Shown: positions 8,171-18,700 of the stretch, in pieces | Position numbering within the stretch: the first letter of the stretch is position 1 | How the letters are laid out: each line of letters starts with the position of its first letter | Assembly: GCA_016219985.1 (NCBI GenBank) | Contig: JACRJO010000022.1 | Span: forward strand, 62,001 to 126,000 | Source: Sphingobacteriales bacterium | GTDB taxonomy: Bacteria > Bacteroidota > Bacteroidia > Chitinophagales > Chitinophagaceae | Direction of reading: 5' to 3' | Length of the DNA stretch: 64,000 nucleotides | Translations under genes and position numbers: made by a program | The notes under the pieces: model-generated | Told to the model about the DNA's origin: nothing | Databases searched by the model: none | Seen by the model: only the letters and a program-made list of their open reading frames with translations

Positions 8171-10072
8171 ATGAAAAAAACCTTATCCCTGCTGCTACTT
8201 TTATTTAGCGCAGTATCTTACTCACAAATCAACCTCAACCAGGGCTTGGTTATTTATCATCCTTTTAGCGGGAATGCAAATGATGCTGGCCCCAATAGCA
8301 TTCATGGCAATGTCGTAAATGCGACCCTCACAACTGACAGAACGGGTAACGCCAACAGCGCTTATTACTTTAATGGCAATGATGCCTTTATTGAACTGCC
8401 TTATGATAATGCATATAATTTCCCGCCCCAGGGTGCATTTTCGATATCCGTGTGGGTGTTGCCTGATCAAAATAATACATGGCCTGCCCAGGCTGTTGTG
8501 GTAAAGGCTCCCCTAAATGCTGATTTTACCTATTCCGCCTGGAATTATGGCACATATGTGCTTACTTATCACGCCATGTCTGGTTATGCCCATAACCACA
8601 TTCTCAATGGTACCACTTCATTTGTCCAGAACCTGTGCTGGTACAATATAACAACAACTTACAATAATGGTATCTGGAACCTGTATGTAAATGGCCAGTT
8701 GGAGTCTTCCAATAACTCCCAGACAAAGTTTATTCTCCAGGATGGGTTTTCCAGGATCGCTTTTGGGAAAAAGGGACAGTCCTTTGGCGACTGGTATAAA
8801 GGGAAGATGGACGAGGTGAGAATTTACAACAGGGTGCTAAACCGGGAAGAAATAGACTCACTCGCTTTTAACAATGCAGGTACTAAAACCATTGAGGATG
8901 CAGTGATCTGCGAAGGGGAAAGTTTACAACTGAATGCTTACGGGGCCGCTACTTATACATGGACACCGGTTGCAGGACTTTCCAGCACTACAATAGCAAA
9001 TCCAATAGCTACCCCCGCTGTCACAACACGATATTATGTAACAGGCATACAGGCGTCAGGCTGCGCAAGTACTGACAATGTCCTGGTTACGGTTAATCCA
9101 AAGCCCCTTATCACGAGGTCAACCGATACATTAATTTGCGAGAATAGCTCAGTTCGTTTATTTGCAAACGGTGGGACTACCTATAACTGGTCGCCTGCCG
9201 CCGGCCTGGACAATGTGAATATACCAACCCCCATTGCCACCCCCTTAATTACAACGAGATACGTGGTGACGGTTACCAGTAACCAGGGTTGTACCGGCAA
9301 AGATTCAGTCCTTATTAATGTAAGAAAACCAGGCTTGTTTACGATCAGCCCGTCACCGGATATGTGTATAAAAGAATCTGTCCAGTTAAATGCAGGCGGT
9401 GGGGATCTGTACAACTGGACCCCTTTGGGTACATTGAATGATCCAGGCATCGCCAACCCAACAGCTACTCCCTCTCAAACGACGCTCTATTCTGTCACAA
9501 TCGCTGATACAGTATGTTTTATAACCGGAACACTCAATACAACGGTTACAGTGCACCCGCTTCCGGAAATTGTTGCTGCAAAAACAAATGATATCGATTG
9601 CAGTATTGGTAGCAGTCAGCTTAGTGCAACAGGCGGGAGTCAATACCACTGGGAGGCTAACCCCACCCTGAGTAATACCAATATAGCCAACCCGGTCGCA
9701 ACACCGTTAAACACTACTGAATACATAGTCTCGGGCACTGATCTGCACGGCTGTAGTAACACAGACAGCATTACTGTCTATATAACAACCAATAACAAGA
9801 GCCTGTACCTGATGCCCAATGGCTTTACTCCGAATAATGACGGTATAAACGATTGTTATGGCATCAAATACTGGGGAGCCATTATAACACTGGATTTCAG
9901 TATTTACAATCGCTGGGGTGGGCAAGTATTTCACACAACAAATCCTTCCGGCTGCTGGAATGGAAAGATACATGGCATAACACAGGACGCAGCTGTTTTT
10001 GTATATGTTATAAAAGCTAAAACAATATGTGGCGATGTTTTCAGAAAAGGAACATTTGCATTAATCCGCTAA
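8171..10072 (+). CDS. LamG / Ig-like repeat protein with type B gliding C-terminal domain
   Basis: A 633-residue secreted surface protein. Residues 1-19 are a signal peptide ending in SYSQ. One LamG domain covers about 30-230. It is followed by four Ig-like repeats of about 75 residues (240-540), each with a Cys-rich start, a Y-x-W strand (TYTWTP, TYNWSP, LYNWTP, QYHWEA) and the spacer IANPIATP…TTRY. The last 85 residues (NGFTPNNDGINDCYGI…IYNRWGGQVFH…GTFALIR) are a CHU_C gliding-motility-associated domain, which directs export and attachment by the type IX secretion system (type B signal). It is 27 bp upstream of a second LamG protein with which it shares a similar LamG module. Probably a glycan-binding adhesin; ligand unknown. 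Confidence 0.85.
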   Translation: MKKTLSLLLLLFSAVSYSQINLNQGLVIYHPFSGNANDAGPNSIHGNVVNATLTTDRTGNANSAYYFNGNDAFIELPYDNAYNFPPQGAFSISVWVLPDQNNTWPAQAVVVKAPLNADFTYSAWNYGTYVLTYHAMSGYAHNHILNGTTSFVQNLCWYNITTTYNNGIWNLYVNGQLESSNNSQTKFILQDGFSRIAFGKKGQSFGDWYKGKMDEVRIYNRVLNREEIDSLAFNNAGTKTIEDAVICEGESLQLNAYGAATYTWTPVAGLSSTTIANPIATPAVTTRYYVTGIQASGCASTDNVLVTVNPKPLITRSTDTLICENSSVRLFANGGTTYNWSPAAGLDNVNIPTPIATPLITTRYVVTVTSNQGCTGKDSVLINVRKPGLFTISPSPDMCIKESVQLNAGGGDLYNWTPLGTLNDPGIANPTATPSQTTLYSVTIADTVCFITGTLNTTVTVHPLPEIVAAKTNDIDCSIGSSQLSATGGSQYHWEANPTLSNTNIANPVATPLNTTEYIVSGTDLHGCSNTDSITVYITTNNKSLYLMPNGFTPNNDGINDCYGIKYWGAIITLDFSIYNRWGGQVFHTTNPSGCWNGKIHGITQDAAVFVYVIKAKTICGDVFRKGTFALIR

Positions 10073-10099
10073 AGCAGGCTGAAACACCGATTATCCCCA

Positions 10100-11719
10100 A
10101 TGAATAAAATTATTTTATTTCTTTTCCTTTTACTGAATGACTACCTGGCAGCCCAAGAAAATCCTGAAGGCGGGTTAATAGCCCGCTATCCCTTTGACGG
10201 AAATTTTAATGATGCAACCGGCAATAATAATAATGGGAAACAGAACGCTGTTCAATTTACTTCAGACCGGACCGGCAAATCAAACAGCGCCTGCTACTTC
10301 AATGGTGCCAGTTCATATATTGAGCTTCCTTACAGCCCGCTATTTAATTTTTCCCCAAAAAGCGACTTCTCCATTTCCCTCTGGGTTTCACCCGACCAGG
10401 GAAATAGCTGGCCGGCCCAGGCATTAATCGTAAAATCTCCTTACCATCACGATTTCAACCAGTCAATCTGGACATACGGAATCTACCTTTATAATTACAG
10501 GGCCATGAGCGGATACGCATATACTCATTTGCTGAATAGTTACACATCATTTACCAGCAGCAGTTGCTGGTATCACATTACTGTAACCTACAGCAGGGGT
10601 AACTGGAGAATGTATATCAATGGTAAGGAGGAATCCGGTTCGGGTAATGAACCCGATCTCATCGGCAATGACAGCCGGGCCCGCCTGGTGATCGGGAAAA
10701 AAGGGGCATCCCGGGGCGATTGGTTTAAAGGCAAACTGGATGAGATCAGGATATATAACCGCGTTTTAACTCCGGAAGAAATAAAATCCTTGTCCGCCAA
10801 CCCTTGTCCGCCCACCGACTGCTCCTCCCGTATCCCCGCCCGTTTTGACTATACACTCAGCAGCTGTTTTAAAGCTGCGTTTAAACTGCAGGCCAAAAAA
10901 AGCAGGCAGCTGGTTGCCGTAAAATGGGATTTTGGCGACGGGAAGACCGGCACAGGGACGAACCCGGTACACCTGTTCCCTGGTTACGGAACCTATAAAG
11001 TCACCGCGGTGGCCAGCAGCAAACCCGCCTGCAAGGATACATTCACCCGTACACTGACCATAAAACCGGTAAATGCAGCATTCAGTTTCAGCGAACAGGG
11101 ACAACCAGGGAAAATCGCTTTTAAAGCACAGCAGAACGGCAGCGCCTCCGTATGGGACTTTGGCGACGGTGAAAAAATAAAAAATGAACCCGTCGTGGTA
11201 CACCAGTACACCGGCAGCGGGGATTATACGGCCACCCTGTATGCAACGGGTGTCACCGGTTGCCGCGACAGTTTGCAAAAAAATATCGCCGTTGTATTAC
11301 CGGAAAAAATACTTGCTGCCCAGTCAGCCGCACCGGATCCCGCCCATGCAGCAGCCACACAACAGGCGCCACTGGAAAAAAGGGAAAAAGAGATTATTAA
11401 AAAAATCGTGGTGGAACAGGATTCGGTCAGCATCTCTCTTTATGACAACGGGATCATTGACGGCGACAGCATTACCCTGCTGCTCGACGACCAGGTGCTG
11501 CTTACCCGGCAATTGCTGGCCAGAGTGCCCCTGCAACTGCATATCCCCATCTCCCGGGAGAAAGCAAGTCATGAACTGACCATGTATGCGGAGAACCTGG
11601 GCAGCATTCCTCCCAACACAGCCCTGCTCATCATCCACGATGGAGAAAAACGGTATGAAGTGTATATCAGCAGTAATAAAAAAAGCAACGGGGTGATCCT
11701 GTTTACCCGGAATCCCTGA
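10100..11719 (+). CDS. LamG / double PKD secreted protein
   Basis: A 539-residue secreted protein. A signal peptide (1-19, ending LAAQ) is followed by a LamG domain (about 25-235) that is a close relative of the one in the preceding gene (shared FNG, FSISxWVxPDQ, WPAQA, AMSGYA, KGKxDEIRIYNRVL). Two PKD domains follow (about 250-400), each with the WDFGDG motif. The C-terminal part (about 430-539) has a charged linker and a beta-rich segment with SISLYDNGIIDGDSITLLLDD, seen in other Bacteroidota surface proteins. I see no CHU_C or type A sorting domain, so its anchoring is unclear. Probably co-transcribed with the preceding gene (gap 27 bp). Confidence 0.8.
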   Translation: MNKIILFLFLLLNDYLAAQENPEGGLIARYPFDGNFNDATGNNNNGKQNAVQFTSDRTGKSNSACYFNGASSYIELPYSPLFNFSPKSDFSISLWVSPDQGNSWPAQALIVKSPYHHDFNQSIWTYGIYLYNYRAMSGYAYTHLLNSYTSFTSSSCWYHITVTYSRGNWRMYINGKEESGSGNEPDLIGNDSRARLVIGKKGASRGDWFKGKLDEIRIYNRVLTPEEIKSLSANPCPPTDCSSRIPARFDYTLSSCFKAAFKLQAKKSRQLVAVKWDFGDGKTGTGTNPVHLFPGYGTYKVTAVASSKPACKDTFTRTLTIKPVNAAFSFSEQGQPGKIAFKAQQNGSASVWDFGDGEKIKNEPVVVHQYTGSGDYTATLYATGVTGCRDSLQKNIAVVLPEKILAAQSAAPDPAHAAATQQAPLEKREKEIIKKIVVEQDSVSISLYDNGIIDGDSITLLLDDQVLLTRQLLARVPLQLHIPISREKASHELTMYAENLGSIPPNTALLIIHDGEKRYEVYISSNKKSNGVILFTRNP

Positions 11720-11721
11720 TC

Positions 11722-12219
11722 CTATCTTTTCACAATAAAGACCTGCAACTCTTTTCCATCCTCCATCCTTTTTTCCAGGAAACGGAAGCCGGCTTTCAGC
11801 AACACTTTCTGTGAGGCTTCATTGGGCGTCTCCGTAATAGCATAAATTTCTGTCAGTGTTGTATGCTCCCGGATATAAGCGAGGCCGGCCCGGGTCACTT
11901 CCGTGGCATATCCCCTGCCCCAGCATTCGGGGACAAAAGCATAGCCCAATTGAATTTTCAGGGGATCATAAGGAACCGGGATAATGGCGAATGTACCTGC
12001 GAAACGGCCGGTGGCAATCTCATCAATCATCCAGCGCCCGCCTGTTTCCGGTTCGGGTAATGCCAGTACTTCCCGCAACGCTGCATCACTTTCCTCCCGG
12101 GTCTTTACCGGGCGTATATACCGCATCACGTCCGGGTCGCCCTGCAGGCGGTAAAAATTATCAGCGTCCTCTTCGGTCAATGTCCGTACCCTGAGCCGTT
12201 CTGTCTGGAAAATCACCAT
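11722..12219 (-). CDS. GNAT family N-acetyltransferase (RimJ/RimL-like)
   Basis: A 165-residue acetyl-CoA-dependent transferase. It begins with the RimL-type strand FQTERLRVRTLTEEDADNFYRL. The acetyl-CoA binding motif A is GYAFVPECWGRGYATEVTRA, and the segment TETPNEASQKVLLKAGFRFLE is the conserved N…S…K…GF of the family. These proteins acetylate N-terminal amines of ribosomal proteins, or small molecules. It is convergent with the LamG/PKD gene (stop codons 2 bp apart) and divergent from the large 12336 gene. Substrate not predictable. Confidence 0.85.
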   Translation of the reverse strand: MVIFQTERLRVRTLTEEDADNFYRLQGDPDVMRYIRPVKTREESDAALREVLALPEPETGGRWMIDEIATGRFAGTFAIIPVPYDPLKIQLGYAFVPECWGRGYATEVTRAGLAYIREHTTLTEIYAITETPNEASQKVLLKAGFRFLEKRMEDGKELQVFIVKR

Positions 12220-12335
12220 GTGCTTTTACGCATTTTTAATTGTTTACAAATTACCAACATCAAACCCATGTTAGCAAACGGGACGGCAATTAATTTTATA
12301 TTTATGAGGAAACCATTTTTACCAAATTCCTTTTT

Positions 12336-15300
12336 ATGCCACGCCCAAACAAACCCGGCCTGCCTTTCAGCAGGCAACGCCGGAAACTGCTGAAATTCCT
12401 GGGACTCGGCAGCGCTGTCACAATCGGTCAATCCGCTGCCGCCCAGATCAGGATCGGCAAGGTAACAGAACAACCGCGGCAGGTGACGATTGCCGGCGCC
12501 CCCCGTTATATTTCGATTAAATTATTAAGACCGGAAGATCTTCTCTCCCTCGAACTGAGGTATTACAACTTCAGCCTGTCCGGCAGCAGCCTGCAAAAAA
12601 AAGGGAACCCTGCTTATCTCGCCGTGCTTTTTCAGCCGCAATCAATCAGTGAACAGGCATGGAATGAAACCGAAGGTGCTATGGAAACTCCCACAGTGCC
12701 CGGTCGTTTGCTGATCGGCGGGGAAAGCCGTCTCGTTTTTGAAATACCGGAACCTGTTTCCACGATCCCGCTCAATTTAACGGATCTGCTCAATTGGGAT
12801 AATTATCAACTGGCAGTAAACGACCGTGCCCGGCAACCGGCCGGCCGGAGACTGATCAACCCGCTCATTACCCCGAAGGTAAATACCATCCGCGGTAAGA
12901 TCAGTACCGACAGGCTGAATAAAAATATCCCGGTGGCGAGGGGATTATCCAAAGACGAAAGAGCCAGCATCACCCGGCTCGTGGTACCTGAAGAAAACAA
13001 TAATGGCCGGAGAGAAGTGATCACTAACATCGTTCCGGGGATCCTCAACCTGGCAAAGGACCCCGTAGGTCCTCCCGGCGAACTGGAGACATCCATCGAA
13101 GTGCCCCTGCGGCTTTACCTCTCCCCTACCAAACTGGCGGGCTGGAATCACCTGAAAAAGATCAGTCCCGACGCAGGTATCCTGAAAGCCACCAACCGTT
13201 TATTCGAATTATGGCATACCCGCCTCGGCACTAAAACCACGAAGGGCATTGATGAATCGGATATCACCAATGAACAACGCATTTTGCGGGCGCTCTGGGC
13301 CGATGACGCGAACAAGGACTATACAGCAGCAGTAACCGAAAAAATGGCCGACAATATCCTGGGGCTTACTTCCATGACCAACAAGGACCGGCACCAGATC
13401 GTACATGAATCCTCCAATTTCCAGATCCCGCGCTTCGTACCCCAGCCCATCAGGGCCCATAAATTATTCCTGACCACACTGGGCGCCTGGCTCGACAGCG
13501 AATTGGTGGTGGAACGAAAAAAACTGGAAACAGCCGGTGTATTATACGGATCGGGCAATTCGCTGAACCTGCTGAAATGGCGGCATATTGAAACCCTGGG
13601 CCGGGAGCATTATGTGGAAATTGTAAAAGCCGGGCATATCATGCCATTCGGCCATGAAGCCGTACTGATAAAGATCACGGAACGGAAACCGCACAGCAAT
13701 ACCGGCACGGCTGCCAACTTCCAGCGAAAACTGGTGGTCATAACAGAGCCGGTGAAACACTATAATTACCGGGACAGTAACGGGGAGTTCATGAACTTCT
13801 GTTTCAGCCGCGTGGAAATGATCAGCACCGTTTCCCCGTTGCTGGATGCATCGAAGAAAAAACTGGCGGATTCATTACCGGATGCCGCCCAGCCCGCCCT
13901 TCCTCCCAAACCCGGCGACCCCGCCCCCGTGGCCGGGGACGAACAGTTTGTCATTATCAGTAAAGGAAAAGAAGTGCTCTTTAAGGTTAAGGCAGAAGAC
14001 CTGGACGGAAATATTGTTGACTTCGCCATCCCGCTGGCATTTGTGAGTACTGATGTACTGGGAAGCGCCGCGAATGTAAAAGCATTGAGTGATGCCTATA
14101 ACGCAGGGATGAAGATGAGCAACAGTACGCAATTCGGCGGGCAGAAATTCACCCTGGCGCCGCCGGCCCTGCATGCCTGTACGACGGCCTATGCCGCACA
14201 GCAGGTTTCTTTCCTGGCAAAGACTTATTCAAACCCGGAAGAACTACAGGGATTCCTGCCTGCGCTGGGCGAAGCCAATATTGAAGAACCTTCGTACCAG
14301 CGGCTCACAGGACTTAAACAAACAGTCCCGGTTTCACTGGAGGATGACAATAACGAAGGACATGTTTTCGCCAAATTCAATTATGCCAGCCCGGTGAATT
14401 TCGGCGGGCAGAGTGATAAGACCGGCGGACTCGCCGTCCCGAATTTCAACCTCAGCGGCTTATCAAAAGCTGCCGGCGCCTTTGGCGGGGCCCTGGATAA
14501 ATTCAAAGCGGGCAATGCCAGTGCGGATGATTTTTTCAAGGTATCCAGCCTGCCCGACCCGACCTTGTTTGGTGTATTCAAACTGAGCGACCTGCTGGAT
14601 TTTGTGGCCGGTGATAAAAGCGCATATGATTTAAGCAAGCCCCTGCTTGACCGGGCCCCGAAGATCCCCAACCTCGTTACGGAAGAAACTGAAACGGAAT
14701 ACATCACTTCTTATGTGATCAAACCTGCATTGCATAACCTCGACCTGGGGTTTGCCGGTTTCGCCAAGAAGAGCGGGGCGGAATTTGTGATCCTCACCCG
14801 GGTAAAAGCCAAAAAGAAAGATCCGCTGGCCCCCGAATTTTCCACCGCGGCCTGGGTGAAGAACTTTACAGTGGGTATAGTAAAAGTTGACGATGCAACA
14901 CATCCTTACCTGATCGGCATCGATTTCAAAGAAATAAAATTTGCCGTGGAAGCGGGTAAGCCTGCCGATGTAAGTGTGAATATGGGGGACCCCTGCATCG
15001 TATTTGGCGGACCGCTGAGCTTTGTCAACCAGGTGATGAAACTGGTGCCCGCGGACGGGTTCTCCGATCCCCCCTACCTCGATGTATCCCTGACCGGTAT
15101 CAAATGCGGTTATACATTGGCGATACCAAACCTGCAGATGGGCGCCTTTACCTTAAGCAATATCTCCCTCGGGGCCGAAGTAAACCTGCCCTTTACCGGG
15201 GGCCCGCTGACGCTTGACTTCCGCTTTTGCGAAAGGCAGCAACCGTTTACCCTGACGATTTCCTGTCTTGGTGGCGGCGGATTCTTCGGCATGCAGCTCG

Positions 15301-15719
15301 ATATGCAGGGCATCCGCCAGATAGAAGCCGCCCTGGAATTCGGCGCCGCCGCTTCCATAAATCTTGGCGTGGCCAGCGGATCGGTCAGTATCATGGCCGG
15401 GATCTATTTCAAAATGACCTTTGAAACTGATCATAATTCCACCCAGCTGACCGGTTATGTCCGTATTAATGGCGCAGTAAGTGTACTGGGACTGATCACC
15501 GCGAGTATCGAACTGTATATGGCGCTTACCTACCTGATGGACCAGAAGAAGGCCTACGGGGAAGCGTCCCTGAAGATCAAGGTGGAAGTTTTGTTCTTCA
15601 GCAAAACAGTAACCCTGCACACCCAGCGGACCTTTGCCGGCAATGGCAGCGACCCGAACTTCCAGATGTCACTCACCGCGGGTGACTGGCAGGAATACTG
15701 CGGGGCATTTGCCGCCTGA
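12336..15719 (+). CDS. Large uncharacterised protein with Tat-like signal (first of a pair)
   Basis: I do not recognise this 1127-residue protein. The N-terminus (PFSRQRRKLLKFLG at about 11-24, then a hydrophobic stretch and SAAAQ) looks like a twin-arginine signal peptide with cleavage near residue 37, suggesting export of a folded protein. Proline- and glycine-rich linkers occur near 515-530 (AAQPALPPKPGDPAPVAGD). The last 250 residues are rich in alternating beta-type sequence with glycine (GGGGFFGMQLDMQ, GVASGSVSIMAGIYFKMTF), suggesting a beta-sheet or barrel-like domain ending in LTAGDWQEYCGAFAA. No catalytic motif found. A weak -7 box TATATTTA is at 12297-12304. Followed after 30 bp by a second giant gene, so the pair is probably one operon. 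Partner and function unknown. Confidence 0.85.
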   Translation: MPRPNKPGLPFSRQRRKLLKFLGLGSAVTIGQSAAAQIRIGKVTEQPRQVTIAGAPRYISIKLLRPEDLLSLELRYYNFSLSGSSLQKKGNPAYLAVLFQPQSISEQAWNETEGAMETPTVPGRLLIGGESRLVFEIPEPVSTIPLNLTDLLNWDNYQLAVNDRARQPAGRRLINPLITPKVNTIRGKISTDRLNKNIPVARGLSKDERASITRLVVPEENNNGRREVITNIVPGILNLAKDPVGPPGELETSIEVPLRLYLSPTKLAGWNHLKKISPDAGILKATNRLFELWHTRLGTKTTKGIDESDITNEQRILRALWADDANKDYTAAVTEKMADNILGLTSMTNKDRHQIVHESSNFQIPRFVPQPIRAHKLFLTTLGAWLDSELVVERKKLETAGVLYGSGNSLNLLKWRHIETLGREHYVEIVKAGHIMPFGHEAVLIKITERKPHSNTGTAANFQRKLVVITEPVKHYNYRDSNGEFMNFCFSRVEMISTVSPLLDASKKKLADSLPDAAQPALPPKPGDPAPVAGDEQFVIISKGKEVLFKVKAEDLDGNIVDFAIPLAFVSTDVLGSAANVKALSDAYNAGMKMSNSTQFGGQKFTLAPPALHACTTAYAAQQVSFLAKTYSNPEELQGFLPALGEANIEEPSYQRLTGLKQTVPVSLEDDNNEGHVFAKFNYASPVNFGGQSDKTGGLAVPNFNLSGLSKAAGAFGGALDKFKAGNASADDFFKVSSLPDPTLFGVFKLSDLLDFVAGDKSAYDLSKPLLDRAPKIPNLVTEETETEYITSYVIKPALHNLDLGFAGFAKKSGAEFVILTRVKAKKKDPLAPEFSTAAWVKNFTVGIVKVDDATHPYLIGIDFKEIKFAVEAGKPADVSVNMGDPCIVFGGPLSFVNQVMKLVPADGFSDPPYLDVSLTGIKCGYTLAIPNLQMGAFTLSNISLGAEVNLPFTGGPLTLDFRFCERQQPFTLTISCLGGGGFFGMQLDMQGIRQIEAALEFGAAASINLGVASGSVSIMAGIYFKMTFETDHNSTQLTGYVRINGAVSVLGLITASIELYMALTYLMDQKKAYGEASLKIKVEVLFFSKTVTLHTQRTFAGNGSDPNFQMSLTAGDWQEYCGAFAA

Positions 15720-15749
15720 TCATTGATTCATTAAAAGCTTACAACAACC

Positions 15750-18700
15750 ATGAAACAGAAAATAATCATAACCGCATTGCCCAACGGGCCGGCAAAAGGG
15801 AATAACAGCTGGAAGGTATCCGCCGCCATCGCTTTACAGGTGGAAGACGCCAATACCACGCTCCAGCAGGTACCCGATATGCAGCAATGGGCACAACTGG
15901 TTAAAACCGCCCAGTTCATTGTACAGGTGAACGGCAACCCGGTGGCGGCCAAACTGGTCAGCAAACCGGCCGATGCGGATCTCTGGAAAAAACTCTTCAC
16001 CCCTGCAGTTAAAGTAAAGTCCTTTGTACAGGAAGACCTTTCGGCTCTCCCGATTGCTTCCTACCCGGTAAAACATGTACTCAGTTATATCAAGGGCGTG
16101 GTGGAGCAAACAGGGAAAAACTTTGCTGTTGATTTACCGGGCAGCCCCTATTATACAGAGAACCCGATCCTGACCGCGGTATCGGACTACAGCATTTCCG
16201 AATTTCCCAAAAGGGGAAGAGAGAAAATCACGCTGGATAAACTGGTGACTAAAAAACGAACCGGGGAACGGCTGAAATCCATTCTCAATAAAAACAAATC
16301 CATCCCCTTCGGGGAAACAGCTGACCCGGTGATGGATTTTGCCCAGTTGAAAAATTTCCATGGGTTGTATGATGTCAAAGAAGTGAAGAAATTCATACAG
16401 GCAGCCCCGCCCGATTTTGAGTTTCATGATATCTTATCGGTTTTATCCAATTACCCGCAGTTGCAGCGAAAACTGGGACTGGTGGTGGATCTTGAATTCA
16501 CCCTCCCCGCAGTTACAGCCCCCGTCAAATCGCCGCAAACGATCCGGATCATACCATCCGGTATTCATTTCACAACAGCAACCCAGTTTATCTGCCCCGC
16601 CACCGCATTTACCAAAACGGCCACCGGCTTCTATGCACAAGCGGGCGGCAACAGCCAGATCGACAAAGGGCACCTGAAAATAAATACCAATGCCTTCACC
16701 GTATTCCAGGTGGATACGGATGGCGCTGCACTCAAACTCTGCCAGCAGGTGGATGCCCTGCAGCTAAAAAAAGCCAAACATATTTTTTACGCAGCGGAAG
16801 CCCGGATGCCCAATGAAGCAGCCATCCCATTTTTCAACAACGAAGCCCCGCGTAAAGAAGGATTACCCAGTCACCGGACTGCAGGCATCGCTGTGGCCCG
16901 GAACGGGATGGCCGAAAATCTCAGCAAGAAATTCCTGCGGATGAACCAGCTCAAGGGATTGCTGACCAGTGGCACTGCCGCTCCTGCCGGTGTTACAGGA
17001 ACCCAGGCCAGCTGGGTATTAACCCCGGAGGTTCTGTACGCGGATGACATCAACCTGGGATACCGCATGGATGTGCAACCGGAGGATAAACCCGGCAAGT
17101 GGTTCAGCCTGCACCGCCGGATCAACCAGTATTCTTATGTTAATCCGTCAGGTACAGCGATCGAAATTCCCGGTATGGAACCCGATGAAGGATTTATCCA
17201 AACCTCCGCCTCAGAAGAAAAAACGGAAACCGGGTCGCAACTGAAAGTCGGCGAAGCCATTGCCCGCTGGGAAGGCTGGAGCCTGAGTGTGCCCCGCCCC
17301 GGCAGCGCCCTGAATGACCCGATGCTGGATAAGGAAGAAGTATATGATAAATCCAAGCCCGGCAACGCGGATAAGGAAAACGCGAAGTACAAGACACCGG
17401 CTATCGCTGATTTCAAACTGAATGTAAAACCCGGTATTGAAAAAGGCAGCCTACCCATGCTGCGGTTTGGGAAAAAATATGCGATCCGGATCCGGACCGT
17501 TGACCTTGCAGGCAATAGTGTCAGCAGCACAACCCTGCCCGAAAACATGTCAGAAGCCGTTGTGGGCAATATCCGGTATATGCGGTATGAACCGGTGGAT
17601 GCACCCTTCCTGGTTTTGGGAACAGATATGAGAGACGGGGAGTCCAGCGAAGTGATGGTGATCCGGAGCAATGAAGGCAGTACCACGGAACAATATGAAA
17701 ATGCAAATATTGACAGCCGCCACAAGAAAGCTTATAGTGCGGAAGCGATCCGTCATGTAAAACCGCCGCGCAGCACGGTCGAAATGGCCGGTACGCATGG
17801 CATGCTGGATAAAGGATTCGGGCCGGCCAACCAGGCTGAAGCACTGGCCATCTATAAAAAGATCACCGCCTCCAAAGACCCTGTGGTAAATGAATCCGAT
17901 GCCAGTTCCAAATTAACCGTGGTGGATGGCAGCCAGGAAACAATCCCTGTTGAATACCTCGCTGATCCCATGGCAGCGGGGGTGACTTTCTTTATTGCAG
18001 CCAGTGACCCGAATCCAAAACTACCCGACCCGGAAATTTTTACCCGGAGAGTCAGTTTCTATTTTGATGAAGAAGTGAAGGATGATGCCGACGCCAATAA
18101 AGAAGCTGCATATGACGCCTGGATGAACCCACAAACATTCCGGATCGTTTTAAAAGAAGGCGCCCCGGCTATCAAGTGGGACAGCGGCAGCAGGACCCTG
18201 GTCGTTACCCTGCAAAAAGGGGTGATCGTGAAAGTGAATTATGCCTGCTTCTGGCGCCCGAACGATATACTGCACCTGTCCGGTATCCTTGATATGATGG
18301 GGATGAACAGCCTGGCGGATGCGGTGGGTCAGCGCATTGCAAGAGGACAGCACTGGATGTTTTCGCCCTGGCGGGAACTCAGTTTTGTGCACGCGGTGCA
18401 ACAACCCATTACTAAAATAGGATCACAGGCTTACCCGCATATCGCGAACCTGGTGCCGGACCGGGAATATGGCGCCACGGTGGCCAAACTGAATTCCAAA
18501 CTGCTGGTACACGGGCCTTCCACCGGTCAGCTCGATATGGAAGCCGACTGGATTGAATGGGTGGACGATGTGACAAAACCCGAGCTGGAAAAAGTTCCGG
18601 CCCGTTCAAAAGTGTTTCATTTCACCACGCTGTATGCCGTATTTGAATACGTTTTTGGCGCAATAGTCAAAGGGAACCCCTTCCCCGCGGTCCAGCATTT

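Noticed and set aside
15153..15620. Minus-strand 155-codon open frame within the 12336 gene
   Set aside because: Codon use follows from the sense gene's bias; it has no promoter and no homologue that I recognise.
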